From contig NZ_JABJRC010000003.1 of NCBI RefSeq assembly GCF_013131805.1, positions 248,001 to 312,000 on the forward strand: a stretch of DNA of 64,000 nucleotides, given 5' to 3'. The position numbers and the translations under genes were made by a program. Positions 18,923 to 27,822 of this stretch are shown here, in pieces (positions within the stretch are counted from its first letter, which is position 1; each line of letters starts with the position of its first letter). The stretch comes from Kribbella sandramycini (GTDB lineage: Bacteria; Actinomycetota; Actinomycetes; Propionibacteriales; Kribbellaceae). A model generated the notes under the pieces. That model saw only the letters and a program-made list of their open reading frames with translations, was not told the origin of the DNA and searched no databases.

Positions 18923-19432
18923 ATGGGCTTTCCGTGGGACTCTGACCAGGTGAGAATCCGCCCCCTGACGCCCGCCGACTACGCCGCGGTCCTCGCCCTG
19001 AACGAGACCGCGACCGGCCTGGTCGACCCGCTCGGCCTCGACCGGCTCGACTGGCTCCGGCTGATCGCGGCGCACGCCGTCGTCGTCGAGCAGGACACCC
19101 GCCCGATCGGCTTCGTCCTCACCTTCACCCCCGGCTCCGCCTTCGACGGCCTCGAGTTCAACTGGTTCACCACCACCTACGCCGACCGCTTCCTCTACAT
19201 CGACCGCATCGTCATCGACGCCGCCTTCCGCCGCCAAGGCGTCGCGACCGCCGTCTACCGAGCCATCGAACGCGCCGCCCACCCCTTCGACCGCGCCGTC
19301 ACCCACCACCGAACCCACACCCCCGACCCCGCCGCCCAAGCCTTCCACCAATCCCGCGCCTACACCCCCCTAACCACCCACCACCGCCCCGACGCCACCG
19401 AAGTGACCTTGCTCTCGAAGGATCTGGTGTAG
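18923..19432 (+). CDS. GNAT N-acetyltransferase
   Basis: Up to 169 residues. VRIRPLTPADYAAVLALNE opens the GNAT fold, and the acetyl-CoA loop is FLYIDRIVIDAAFRRQGVATAVYRA (R-x-x-G-V/I-A motif). A GTG at 18950 (VRIRPL) is an equally plausible start; neither has a clear ribosome-binding site. The substrate is unknown. The last third uses almost only C-ending codons, unlike the start. Confidence 0.85.
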   Translation: MGFPWDSDQVRIRPLTPADYAAVLALNETATGLVDPLGLDRLDWLRLIAAHAVVVEQDTRPIGFVLTFTPGSAFDGLEFNWFTTTYADRFLYIDRIVIDAAFRRQGVATAVYRAIERAAHPFDRAVTHHRTHTPDPAAQAFHQSRAYTPLTTHHRPDATEVTLLSKDLV

Positions 19433-19444
19433 GGACCCGAACCG

Positions 19445-19521
19445 CCACCGCTGCACATTCACCGCGCCACACCTCGACCCAGCGTGACTATCCCGCGGGC
19501 CCGCCGATTGTGCAGCGGTGG
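19445..19521. repeat. Inverted-repeat module upstream of AbiEi/DUF559 gene
   Basis: CCACCGCTGCACA at 19445-19457 is mirrored by TGTGCAGCGGTGG at 19509-19521: 13 perfect base pairs with 51 nt between. The same pair, with one mismatch and the same 64-nt offset, recurs at 20411-20487 across the 3' end of the next gene. Confidence 0.75.
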
Positions 19522-19578
19522 GGATCCGTCTGTGGATAAGCGGCGGCGAGCGGGCGGTACTTGCGTCACCATCGGTAG

Positions 19579-20469
19579 GTGGCCGAGGTCGTCGAGTTCC
19601 TGCAGCGCCGTGACGGCGCGGCATCGTACGGCCAGCTGCGTTCGGTGGTCTCGGCCCGCTCGATCCGCGGCGCGCTCGCCGACGGCCGGATCCGCCGAAT
19701 CGCCAAGGGGGTCTACGCACTGCCGCCGCTCCCGGACCCACTGGCCGCCGCCCGCGCGCAAGGAGGTGTCGTGTCGCACCTGAGTGCGGCGCTTCTGCAC
19801 GGCTTCGCGATTCTGGATCGGCCGGACCGCCCGCACATCACCATCCCGCGGATCCGGCACCGGCACCTGAGCCCGATCCCCTGCGAGTTGCACTGGGCCG
19901 ACGACGTGCCGTCCGACGGCTGGTGCACGACGAAGCTCCGGACCGTCCTGGACTGCGCCCGCACGCTGCCATTCGACGCCGGGCTCACCGTCGCCGATTC
20001 GGCGCTACGGCTCGGGGCGGTCGACCGGAGCCAGCTGCTCGTGGCCGCCGCCGGGCTCAGCGGCCCAGGCTGCCGGGCAGCGCGCCGGGTCGCCGCCGCG
20101 GCGGACGGCCGGGCCGAGTCGCCACTGGAGTCCGTTCTCCGCGCCATCCTGATCGAGGCGGGGATCGACGGCTTCGAGCCGCAGGTCGTCGTCCGCGACG
20201 AGTCCTTCTCGGGACGGATCGACCTCGGGCACCCCGGCCTGCGGATCGCCCTCGAGGCGGACGGGTTCGAGTTCCACGGCACCCGGTCGGCTCTCACCCG
20301 GGACTGCCGCCGCCACGTCGCCCTGACGATTCGCGGCTGGCGGCTGCTCCGCTTCTCTTGGGAGGACGTGATGTTCGACCGCGGCTGGGTAGTCAGCGCT
20401 GTCCGGAGCGCCAGCGCTGCACATCTCGCCGACAACGCACCGACCGCGGCGAACCGCCTGGCCGGGTGA
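19579..20469 (+). CDS. AbiEi-type winged helix fused to DUF559 nuclease-like domain
   Basis: 296 residues starting at GTG. The N-terminal ~60 residues (YGQLRSVVSARSIRGALADGRIRRIAKGVYALP) fit the winged helix of AbiEi antitoxin-like proteins. The C-terminal ~110 residues resemble DUF559, a Vsr/restriction-endonuclease fold, with SPLESVLRAILIEAGI, GRIDLGHPGLRIALEADGFEFHG and WRLLRFSWEDVM. The acidic D..IALEADG pattern could be catalytic. No AbiEii-like toxin lies beside it, so a classical toxin-antitoxin pair is not supported; such solitary proteins are common in actinobacteria and their job is unclear. It is bracketed by matching inverted-repeat modules. Confidence 0.8.
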   Translation: MAEVVEFLQRRDGAASYGQLRSVVSARSIRGALADGRIRRIAKGVYALPPLPDPLAAARAQGGVVSHLSAALLHGFAILDRPDRPHITIPRIRHRHLSPIPCELHWADDVPSDGWCTTKLRTVLDCARTLPFDAGLTVADSALRLGAVDRSQLLVAAAGLSGPGCRAARRVAAAADGRAESPLESVLRAILIEAGIDGFEPQVVVRDESFSGRIDLGHPGLRIALEADGFEFHGTRSALTRDCRRHVALTIRGWRLLRFSWEDVMFDRGWVVSAVRSASAAHLADNAPTAANRLAG

Positions 20470-20487
20470 CCAATTGTGCAGCGGTGG
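20411..20487. repeat. Inverted-repeat module at the 3' end of AbiEi/DUF559 gene
   Basis: CCAGCGCTGCACA (20411-20423, inside the coding region) pairs with TGTGCAGCGGTGG (20475-20487, after the stop). It has the same arms and spacing as the upstream module, 966 bp away. It may act as a terminator between convergent genes or mark an insertion or duplication boundary. Confidence 0.7.
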
Positions 20488-20492
20488 CGGTA

Positions 20493-21656
20493 CTAGAGCG
20501 GACGCCCCGCGATGAAGGTTTGGGTTACGAGGGGGACGCCGGGGCGGTAGGGGAGGTGGAGGTAGGAGGGGGCGTCGAGGACGGCGAAGTTGGCTTGGGC
20601 GCCGGGGGTCAGGTGGCCGAGGTCGGGGCGGCGGAGGGCGGCGGCACCGCCGGCGGTGGCGGACCAGAGGGCTTCGGCGGGGGTCATGTGCATCTCGCGG
20701 ACGGCCAGGGCGATGCAGAACGGCATCGAGGAGGAGTAGCCGGAGCCGGGGTTGCAGTCGGTGGCGAGGGCGATGGTGACGCCGGCGTCGAGGAGTCGCC
20801 GGGCGTTGGGGTAGGGCGAACGGGTGGAGAACTCGACGGCGGGGAGGAGGCCGGCGACGACGCCGGACTGGGCGAGCGCGTCGATGTCGGCGTCGGTGAG
20901 GTAGGTGCAGTGGTCGGCGGCGGCGGCGCCGACTTCGGCCGCGAGTTGGACGCCGGGGCCCTCGCCGAGCTGGTTGGCGTGAATGCGGGGCTGCAGGCCG
21001 CGGGCAAGGCCGGCTTCGAGGATCGTGCGGGCCTGGTCGGCGTCGAAGGCGCCGCGCTCGACGAAGACGTCGATCCACTTCGCATGCGGGGCGACGGCGT
21101 CCAGCATCGGGCCGGTGACCAGGTCGACGTACGCCGCGGGGTCGTCGGCGTGGTCGGCGGGGACGACGTGCGCGCCGAGGTACGTCGTCTCGGCGGTGAA
21201 CTGGCGCGCGATCTCCAGCGAGCGGGCCTCGTCGGCGACGCTCAGGCCGTAGCCGGATTTGATCTCGATCGTCGTGGTGCCCTGGCGGCGCATCTCGGTG
21301 ACCAGGCGGGCGACGTTCGCGGTGAGCTGTTCGTCGGTGGCCTGGCGGGTGGCGGCGACCGTCGTCCGGATGCCGCCGGCCGAGTACGGCGTACCGGTCA
21401 TCCGGGCGGCGAACTCGGCGGCGCGGTCACCGGCGAAGACGAGATGCGAGTGCGAGTCGACGAAACCGGGGACGACGGCGCGGCCGCCGACGTCGATCGC
21501 GGTGTCGGCGGCGGGGGCTTGGGCCCGCGGCCCGGCCCAGGCGACCTTGCTGCCGTCGACCAGGAGGGCGGCGTCGGCGAGCTCGCCGAGCGGGCCGCCG
21601 TGCGCCGGGTCGTTGGTCACCAGCGAGCCGATCCCGGTCACCAGAAGCGAGGTCAT
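20493..21656 (-). CDS. hutI: Imidazolonepropionase
   Basis: 387 residues. It hydrolyses 4-imidazolone-5-propanoate to N-formimino-L-glutamate in the cytosolic histidine degradation pathway. An amidohydrolase metal motif HSH is at 69-71 ([15 protein letters not shown]). The family patterns [29 protein letters not shown] and ATDCNPGS are all present. It is translationally coupled (ATGA) to hutF. It is the last gene of a minus-strand operon that appears to start at the ABC-transporter ATPase gene. Codons are notably G-ending near its 3' end. Confidence 0.96.
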   Translation of the reverse strand: MTSLLVTGIGSLVTNDPAHGGPLGELADAALLVDGSKVAWAGPRAQAPAADTAIDVGGRAVVPGFVDSHSHLVFAGDRAAEFAARMTGTPYSAGGIRTTVAATRQATDEQLTANVARLVTEMRRQGTTTIEIKSGYGLSVADEARSLEIARQFTAETTYLGAHVVPADHADDPAAYVDLVTGPMLDAVAPHAKWIDVFVERGAFDADQARTILEAGLARGLQPRIHANQLGEGPGVQLAAEVGAAAADHCTYLTDADIDALAQSGVVAGLLPAVEFSTRSPYPNARRLLDAGVTIALATDCNPGSGYSSSMPFCIALAVREMHMTPAEALWSATAGGAAALRRPDLGHLTPGAQANFAVLDAPSYLHLPYRPGVPLVTQTFIAGRPL

Positions 21657-22963
21657 GCGGTCACGGCTCCGATCGAAGTGGCCAGCTCGGCGGCGACGTC
21701 GAGATCACTATGCTTGCCTTCAGCAACCAGATGGCGGCCGCCGGAGACGACGTCGGTGACATCCGCGGCGGAGGCGGCGAAGACGGCTGTCTCGACGGTT
21801 CCGCCGGTGCCGGCGGTGCGGACGCTGTCGAGGCGGACGGCGACCAGGTCGGCGCGGGCGCCCACCTCGATCCGGCCGGCGTCGGGGAAACCGAGCGAGC
21901 GATGACCGTCGACCGTCGCGGCGCCCAGCAGCTCGGGCGCCGACCAGTGGCCGCGCTCCTGGGTGGCGAGCCGCTCGTCGAGCTCGACGGCGCGCATCTC
22001 CTCGAAGAGGTCGATGACGGCGTGGCTGTCCGAGCCGAGGGTCAGCCGGGAGCCGGCGTCGCGGAGGGCGCCGGACGGGCCGATGCCGTCGGCGAGATCG
22101 CGCTCGGTGGTGGGACAGAAGCAGGAGTACGTCGCTGAGCCGCCGAGCAGCCCGATGTCGACGTTCGTCAGGTGGGTCGCGTGCACGGCGCTCGTCCGGC
22201 CGCTGAGGAAACCGACCTCGTCGAGCACCTGGGACGGCGTCCGCCCATAGGCCTCCAGACAGGCGGCGTTCTCCGCGACCTGCTCGGAGAGGTGAATGTG
22301 CAGCGGGACGTCGGGGAACGCGGAAGCCACCGCGCCCAACTGATCCTGCGGCACGCCGCGCACCGAATGCGCCGCCGCCCCGATCACGACGTCGTCCGAC
22401 CCCTTCAAGGCCGACACCCGCACCGCCCACGAGGCAGCGTCGCCGTCGCTGAAGCGCTGCTGGGTTTCGTTCAGCGGCTGATCGATGCCGCCGGCGAGGT
22501 AGCAGGTGTCGAGGAGGGTGATCCGGATGCCGACGTCCTGGGCGGCGGCGATCAGCGCGGCGCCCATCGCGTTCGCGTCGTCGTAGCGGCGGCCGCCGGG
22601 GGCGTGGTGCAGGTAGTGGAACTCGCCGACCGCGGTGATACCGCCGAGCAGCATCTCGCCGTAGACGGCGCGGGCAAGCTGGTAGTACGTGTCCGGGGTG
22701 AGGCGGGCGGCGACGGCGTACATCTGCTCACGCCAGGTCCAGAACGTGCCGCGCTCGGTCTGCGTGCGGCCGCGGAGGGCGCGGTGGAACGCGTGGCTGT
22801 GGCAGTTCGCCAGGCCGGGCAGGACGAGGCCGGCGAGCCGGACCGCGTCGCCGGCGGCCGCGCCGGTCTGCACCGAGGTGATGCGGCCGTCGGCGACGGT
22901 GATCAGGACGCTGTCCGCGACGCCGGTGGGCAGAAGGGCGGTCGAGCACCAGTACGACGTCAC
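21653..22963 (-). CDS. hutF: Formimidoylglutamate deiminase
   Basis: 436 residues. HutF deiminates N-formimino-L-glutamate to N-formyl-L-glutamate and ammonia, the branch of histidine degradation that then needs a deformylase. Metal ligands H55 and H57 are in [16 protein letters not shown], with HIHLSEQ and the later metal-site motif [20 protein letters not shown]. Its GTG start overlaps the stop of the M20 hydrolase gene (GTGA) and its own stop overlaps the hutI start, so the three enzymes are made together. Confidence 0.95.
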   Translation of the reverse strand: MTSYWCSTALLPTGVADSVLITVADGRITSVQTGAAAGDAVRLAGLVLPGLANCHSHAFHRALRGRTQTERGTFWTWREQMYAVAARLTPDTYYQLARAVYGEMLLGGITAVGEFHYLHHAPGGRRYDDANAMGAALIAAAQDVGIRITLLDTCYLAGGIDQPLNETQQRFSDGDAASWAVRVSALKGSDDVVIGAAAHSVRGVPQDQLGAVASAFPDVPLHIHLSEQVAENAACLEAYGRTPSQVLDEVGFLSGRTSAVHATHLTNVDIGLLGGSATYSCFCPTTERDLADGIGPSGALRDAGSRLTLGSDSHAVIDLFEEMRAVELDERLATQERGHWSAPELLGAATVDGHRSLGFPDAGRIEVGARADLVAVRLDSVRTAGTGGTVETAVFAASAADVTDVVSGGRHLVAEGKHSDLDVAAELATSIGAVTA

Positions 22964-24366
22964 TTCGCCAAGTCCTTCAGTACGGCGGCCAGCGCCTCGA
23001 CGCCGGCCAGACAGTCATCCTCTTCCGCGAACTCGGCCGGGGAATGCGAGATCCCGGTCGGGTTGCGGACGAACAGCATCGCGGTCGGGACCCCCGCTGC
23101 CGAGAACACGCCGGCGTCATGCCCGGCACCGGTCGGCAGGACGGGCGCGCCGTCGAGTACGCCGACGATCCGATCCCGCAGCCCGGCCGGGAAGTCCACG
23201 ATCGGCGACACCGACTCCGGCGTGACGACCACCGTCGTCCCGTCCCGCTCGGCGCGCTCGACGGCCTGCCGGGTAATTGCTGCCAGCAACGACTCCAGCG
23301 TCGCGGTGTCGGCCGCGCGCGCATCCAGCCAGGCGGTCACCGTGGACGGTACGGCGTTCGTCCCGTTCGGCTCCACCGACAGCCGCCCGAACGTCGCCCG
23401 CGCGCCCGCCAACCGGGCTTGCTTGTTGGCGGCCAGCGCCGTCATCGCATACGTGAGCATCGGGTCGTGCCGGTCCTCCATCAGCGTCGTCCCCGCATGA
23501 TTCGCCTCACCGGTGAACGTGAACCGATACCGCCCATGCGGCCAGATCGAACTCGCCACCCCCACCGGAGCCGTCAGCCCGCGCCCCTGCTCAACATGCA
23601 ACTCGACGAACGTCCCCATCTTCGCGAGCAGCGGCGACGGCCCAACCCCAGCCGGATCCGTCCCGTCGTCCTCCAGCGCACGCCGCAAACTGACCCCCTG
23701 CCGATCGGTCAGCGCCAGCGCCTTCTCCGCCGGCAACACCCCTGCCGCGACCCGAGACCCCAGACAAGGCATCCCGAACCGCGACCCCTCCTCCTCCACG
23801 AACGCCCCCACCCCGATCGGCACCCGCGGCACAAACCCCTCCGCCCGCAACCGATCAACAGCAGCCAGCGCCGAAACAACCCCCAGCGGACCGTCAAAAG
23901 CCCCGCCGTCAATCACCGAGTCCAGATGACTACCGGTCACCACCCCCCGGCGTGCAGCCGGCTCCCCGCCGGGTAGGTAGAGAGCAGAGCGGGAGCCGCC
24001 GTCAGGCGAGCCGGAGCTGGGCTCGGCGGAGCCGGCCACGTCCGGACGGTGCCCGGCGACGCCGCCGGATGCTCCCGGCGGCCCGGCAGAGCCGGAGCCG
24101 TTCCCGGCTGTGCCGGAGGCAACGTTCCCCGCGCGGGGAGCCGGCCGGAGGGCCGGCTTTCCGCGCGGGTCACCGGCGGGATCCCACCAGGCGATCAGGT
24201 TGCCCAGGCCGTCGGATTCGAGGGTCAGGTCGCGGGTGGCGCATTCGGCGCGGAACCAGTGGGTGGCTTCGCGTTCGGTGGGGGTCCAGCCGCCTCGGGT
24301 GTAACCGCCGGTGTCGGGGTCACGGCCGATGGCGGACTGGACTGCCCACAGGGATTCGAAACTCAA
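22960..24366 (-). CDS. M20-family amidohydrolase (allantoate amidohydrolase-like), probable hut deformylase
   Basis: 468 residues starting at TTG, two bases after the upstream stop. Zn-dependent M20 aminoacylase features are clear: GSHLDSVIDGGAFDGPLGV, EEEGSRFG, ELHVEQG and NHAGTT. Annotators usually call this AllC-like. However, it sits between the transporter and hutF-hutI, and Streptomyces hut clusters have the same gene in the same place while HutG is missing here. I therefore infer that it may deformylate N-formylglutamate or a related N-acyl glutamate. Residues about 66-139 form a Gly/Ala/Pro/Ser-rich insertion between the normal LGNLIAWW and VVTGSHLDSV strands, which is unusual for the family and is encoded by hairpin-rich DNA. 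Confidence 0.85.
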   Translation of the reverse strand: MSFESLWAVQSAIGRDPDTGGYTRGGWTPTEREATHWFRAECATRDLTLESDGLGNLIAWWDPAGDPRGKPALRPAPRAGNVASGTAGNGSGSAGPPGASGGVAGHRPDVAGSAEPSSGSPDGGSRSALYLPGGEPAARRGVVTGSHLDSVIDGGAFDGPLGVVSALAAVDRLRAEGFVPRVPIGVGAFVEEEGSRFGMPCLGSRVAAGVLPAEKALALTDRQGVSLRRALEDDGTDPAGVGPSPLLAKMGTFVELHVEQGRGLTAPVGVASSIWPHGRYRFTFTGEANHAGTTLMEDRHDPMLTYAMTALAANKQARLAGARATFGRLSVEPNGTNAVPSTVTAWLDARAADTATLESLLAAITRQAVERAERDGTTVVVTPESVSPIVDFPAGLRDRIVGVLDGAPVLPTGAGHDAGVFSAAGVPTAMLFVRNPTGISHSPAEFAEEDDCLAGVEALAAVLKDLAK

Positions 24367-24368
24367 GG

Positions 24369-25298
24369 TCAGGCCAGCGGGTTCTTCGACAGCCAGTCCT
24401 TGGCCACCGCGTCCGCGCTCTCCTTACCGACGTCGATGCGCTTGACCAGGTCGGTGAGCCCCTCGGTGGTGAGCTTGGCCTGGACGGCGTTCAGCGTCGA
24501 GGCGACGTCGGGGCTCTTGTGGTCGGTACGGATCAGCGGAACGATGTTGTTCGGCAGGTGGATGTGCTCCGGGTCCTCGAGCACGACCAGGTTGTTGTCC
24601 TTGATCACCGACTGCGTGGTGAAGAACTGGGTGACCTGCACGGTGTTGTCGAGCAGCGCCTTCAGGCTCAGCGGGCCGCCCGGGTCGAGCGACTTGAACT
24701 CCTTGAACTCGATCCCGTAGACGTCCTTCATCCCGGCGACCCCGGCCTTGCGGGTCTTGAACTCGGGACCGCCGCCGGCGACCAGCTCCTTGCCGACCGG
24801 CTTCAGGTCCGCGATCGACTTCAGCGAGTACTTGTCCGCGGTCGCCTTGGTGACGACGATCGCGTCCTCGTCGGCGGCCGGCGACTTGTCCAGCACCTCG
24901 AGACCCTTCGGCAACGCCGGCTGGATCGCCTTGTAGACGGCCTCGGCCTCGTTCTCGGTGGCGTCCTTCTTGAAGTAGACGAGCGTCGCGCCGGTGTACT
25001 CCGGCAGGAGGTCGATCGACTTGTCCTGGATGGCGGCCATGTAGACCTCACGGGCGCCGATGTTGAGCTTCTTGGTCACCTTGATGCCCTTGGCCTCCAG
25101 CGCCTGGGCGTAGATCTCGGCGAGCACCTGGCTCTCGGCGAAGTTCGCCGACCCGACCGTGATCGAGTCGACCTTGTCGGGCGCGGCGCCGCCGGCGTCG
25201 CCACCGCTCGACAGCGGGTCACCACCACCCCCGCAGGCCGCGAGGGCGAACACCGCCGACGCGGCAATGGCGCTACGGATGAAGGTTCTTCTGAACAC
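24369..25298 (-). CDS. OpuC-type ABC transporter substrate-binding lipoprotein
   Basis: 309 residues. A lipoprotein signal peptide carries lipobox LAAC with Cys22, followed by a Gly-rich linker. The mature part (ITVGSANFAESQVLAEIYAQALEAKG..., LLPEYTGATLVYF) belongs to the OpuAC/ProX glycine-betaine/choline-binding family. The ligand may be an osmoprotectant. Because the operon continues into histidine-degradation genes, uptake of histidine, urocanate or a histidine-derived betaine is also possible, as seen for the Hut transporters of pseudomonads. It lies 21 nt after the second permease gene. Confidence 0.9.
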   Translation of the reverse strand: MFRRTFIRSAIAASAVFALAACGGGGDPLSSGGDAGGAAPDKVDSITVGSANFAESQVLAEIYAQALEAKGIKVTKKLNIGAREVYMAAIQDKSIDLLPEYTGATLVYFKKDATENEAEAVYKAIQPALPKGLEVLDKSPAADEDAIVVTKATADKYSLKSIADLKPVGKELVAGGGPEFKTRKAGVAGMKDVYGIEFKEFKSLDPGGPLSLKALLDNTVQVTQFFTTQSVIKDNNLVVLEDPEHIHLPNNIVPLIRTDHKSPDVASTLNAVQAKLTTEGLTDLVKRIDVGKESADAVAKDWLSKNPLA

Positions 25299-25319
25299 GG
25301 GGTCCTCCAGGGTCCGTTC

Positions 25320-26030
25320 TCAGTGCGCGCCGGCCGGTGCCGGTGCGGTCGAGGTCTTCTGAGTCTTGCGAATGCGCCCGGTCAGCCCCGCCGAGACGGC
25401 GTACCGCCCGATGAAGGCGAAGGCCAGGTCGAGCACGATCGCGAGCAGCGCGACCAGCACGGCGCCGGCCAGCATCTGCGGGAAATCACGGACCCCCAGT
25501 CCGTCGATCACGTAGCGTCCGAGCCCGCCGAGCGCGACGTACGCCGCCACGGTCGCGGTGGACACGATCTGCAGGGTGGCGCTGCGCAGCCCGGAGATGA
25601 TCAGCGGCAGCGCGATCGGGATCTCCACCTTGGTGAGGATCTCCCGGCCGGTCATCCCCATCCCGCGGGCGGCGTCGATGGTCGCCCGGTCGACCCCCGC
25701 GACCCCCGCGTACGTCGAGGCCAGGATCGGCGGGACGCCGAGCACCACCAGCGCGATGATCACCGGCACCTGCCCGATCCCGATCAGCAGCACGATCAGC
25801 GTCAGCAGACCCAGCGTCGGCAGCGCGCGCCAGGCGTTCACGGTGTTGATCGCGACGAACGCGCCGCGCCGGGTGTGACCGATCAGCAGGCCGATCGGGA
25901 ACGCGATCAGCGCGGCGATCGCGAGGGACAGGAACGTGTAGCCGAGGTGTTCGGCCAACCGGGTCGGGATCCCCTCCGAACCCGACCAGTTCACCGAGTC
26001 GCCGAGGAAGTCGAAAAGCCCCTGGATCAT
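25320..26030 (-). CDS. OpuC-type ABC transporter permease 2
   Basis: 236 residues with six or so membrane segments and the binding-protein-dependent permease loop (ATIDAARGMGMTGREILTKVEIPIALPLI, the EAA motif). The ATG at 26030 overlaps the TGA of permease 1 (ATGA), which excludes the longer frame to 26069. It pairs with the first permease to form the membrane channel. C-terminal residues end in an Ala/Pro tail. Confidence 0.92.
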   Translation of the reverse strand: MIQGLFDFLGDSVNWSGSEGIPTRLAEHLGYTFLSLAIAALIAFPIGLLIGHTRRGAFVAINTVNAWRALPTLGLLTLIVLLIGIGQVPVIIALVVLGVPPILASTYAGVAGVDRATIDAARGMGMTGREILTKVEIPIALPLIISGLRSATLQIVSTATVAAYVALGGLGRYVIDGLGVRDFPQMLAGAVLVALLAIVLDLAFAFIGRYAVSAGLTGRIRKTQKTSTAPAPAGAH

Positions 26031-26686
26031 GCGATCGCCTCCTTCACCGGCGCGACGGCGCGCGCCCACGGCGTGAGCAGCCGCTGCAGCCCGACCAGCG
26101 CGATGTCACAGACCAGCGCGAGCGCCAGCGAGAGGACGACGCCGACGATGATCGGGGTCAGGAAGTCCTGCTGGAAGCCCTGTGTGAACAGCTCGCCCAG
26201 CCCGCCGACGCCGATGATCGCGCCGACGCTGACCATAGAGATGTTCGCGACCGTGACCACGCGCAGCCCGGTGAAGATCACCGGGATCGCGATCGGCAGG
26301 TCGATGGTGAGCACCCTGCGCAGCGTGCCGTAGCCCACCGACACCGCGGCCTGCAGCACCTCCTCGGGCACCGAGCGCAGCCCGTCGATCACGTTCCGGA
26401 TCAGCAGCGAGACCGCGTAGATCGTCAGCGCGACGATGATGTTGATCGGCGACAGGATGCCGGTCCCCAGGACGGCCGGCAGCACGATGAACAACGCGAT
26501 CGAGGGCAGCGAGTAGAGCACACCGCCGAGCGCGACCAGCGGGTTCGCCAGCCAGCTGTACCGGGTGGCGACGTACCCCAACGGCAACGAGATCAGCAAC
26601 CCGAGCAGCATCGGGATCAGCGCCAGATAGAGATGCTCGCGCAGTTGCTCCCAGATGAGAGCGGAGTTGTCAGCAACCCAACTCAT
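26027..26686 (-). CDS. OpuC-type ABC transporter permease 1
   Basis: 219 residues, integral membrane. The coupling loop EEVLQAAVSVGYGTLRRVLTIDLPIAIPVI is the EAA motif of BPD_transp_1 permeases, and SLPSIALFIVLPAVLG is typical for OpuCB/OpuCD. It is coupled by ATGA overlaps to the ATPase gene before it and to permease 2 after it. Confidence 0.92.
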   Translation of the reverse strand: MSWVADNSALIWEQLREHLYLALIPMLLGLLISLPLGYVATRYSWLANPLVALGGVLYSLPSIALFIVLPAVLGTGILSPINIIVALTIYAVSLLIRNVIDGLRSVPEEVLQAAVSVGYGTLRRVLTIDLPIAIPVIFTGLRVVTVANISMVSVGAIIGVGGLGELFTQGFQQDFLTPIIVGVVLSLALALVCDIALVGLQRLLTPWARAVAPVKEAIA

Positions 26687-27684
26687 GCGCGGATCGCTTC
26701 GGCGAGGGCGGCGTACTCGACGACGCCGACGACCTTGCCCGCCTCGTCGACGCAGACGCCTTTGCCGACCGGCGAGGTGAGGACGGCGTCGAGTGCGGCA
26801 CGCAGCGAATCGCCGCGCTGGAAGGTCGCGCCGACCGGCTCGAGCTCGCCGGAGCCGTTCGCCCAGCCCTTCGGCGTGCCGTCCTCGGCGCGGGCCAGCT
26901 CACCCGGTACGTCGGTCAGCCGCAGCGTGTCGGCCGTGACGAACGTCAGCGCCCGGTAACCGCGGTCCTTACCGATGAAGCTCTCGACGAACTCGTCGAC
27001 CGGATTCGCGAGCAGCTCGGCCGGCGGGGCGAACTGGGCCAGCTTGCCGCCGACGCGCAGGACGGCGACGTTGTCGCCGAGTTTGATCGCCTCGTCGATG
27101 TCGTGGGTGACGAAGACCATCGTCTTGCCGATGTCGCGCTGCAGCCGGAGCAGCTCCTCCTGGAGCTGGTTGCGGACGATCGGGTCGACCGCGCTGAACG
27201 GCTCGTCCATCAGCAGGATCTTCGGGTCGGCCGCGAGCGCGCGGGCGACGCCGACTCGTTGCTGCTGGCCACCGCTGAGCTGGGCCGGATACCGGTCGGC
27301 GAGTTTGAGATCGAGACCGACGCGCTCGAGCAGCTCCAGCGCCGTGCTACGGGTCTTCGCCTTGTCCCAGCCGAGCAGCTTCGGGACGGTCGCGACGTTG
27401 TCGAGCACGGTCTTGTGCGGGAACAGGCCCGCGTGCTGGATGACGTACCCGATCCCGCGCCGCAGCTGGACGGCGTCCTGGGAGTTGATGTCCTCGTCGT
27501 CGATCGAGATCGTGCCGCTACTGCGCTCGATGGTCCGGTTGATCATCCGCAGCGAGGTGGTCTTACCGCAGCCGGAAGGGCCGACGAAGACGGTGATCTG
27601 GTGGCTCGGGATCCGCAGGGACAGGTTGTCGACGGCGACGGTGCCGTCCGGATACCTCTTGGTGACGTCCTTGAACTCGATCAT
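26683..27684 (-). CDS. OpuC-type ABC transporter ATPase with CBS-like tail
   Basis: 333 residues. Walker A GPSGCGKT at 35-42, Q loop, signature LSGGQQQR, Walker B ILLMDEP and the switch His in VTHDIDEA. After about residue 245 comes a regulatory tail (FQRGDSLRAALDAVLTSPVGKGVCVDEAGKVVGVVEYAALAEAI) like the CBS region that senses ionic strength in OpuA-type proteins. It is the first gene of a tightly coupled minus-strand operon: ATPase, permease, permease, binding protein, M20 hydrolase, hutF, hutI. A strong hairpin separates it from hutU. Confidence 0.93.
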   Translation of the reverse strand: MIEFKDVTKRYPDGTVAVDNLSLRIPSHQITVFVGPSGCGKTTSLRMINRTIERSSGTISIDDEDINSQDAVQLRRGIGYVIQHAGLFPHKTVLDNVATVPKLLGWDKAKTRSTALELLERVGLDLKLADRYPAQLSGGQQQRVGVARALAADPKILLMDEPFSAVDPIVRNQLQEELLRLQRDIGKTMVFVTHDIDEAIKLGDNVAVLRVGGKLAQFAPPAELLANPVDEFVESFIGKDRGYRALTFVTADTLRLTDVPGELARAEDGTPKGWANGSGELEPVGATFQRGDSLRAALDAVLTSPVGKGVCVDEAGKVVGVVEYAALAEAIRA

Positions 27685-27726
27685 GGCGCCCTTTCGCGCT
27701 TGTCGTCGGTCGCCCGATTGACCCTA

Positions 27727-27774
27727 GCGGACCGAGCCCCCCAAAACAGGTGATCGGGGGGAATCTCGGTCCGC
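27727..27774 (-). terminator. Large hairpin between hutU and the transporter operon
   Basis: Arms GCGGACCGAG plus CCCCCC (27727-27742) and GGGGGG, AAT bulge, CTCGGTCCGC (27756-27774) form a 16-bp stem with a 13-nt loop. It is 48 nt after the hutU stop and 43 nt before the ATPase gene. It may be a terminator or attenuator that reduces read-through from hutHU. Confidence 0.65.
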
Positions 27775-27822
27775 GGGAAAGTGCACCATAACGGTAGGGA
27801 TTTGACCGGTCGCAGCCGGTAC

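Noticed and set aside
19579..20469. AbiE-type toxin-antitoxin pair
   Set aside because: No AbiEii-like nucleotidyltransferase lies next to it; the nearest similar fold (59221) is about 40 kb away and unrelated by context.
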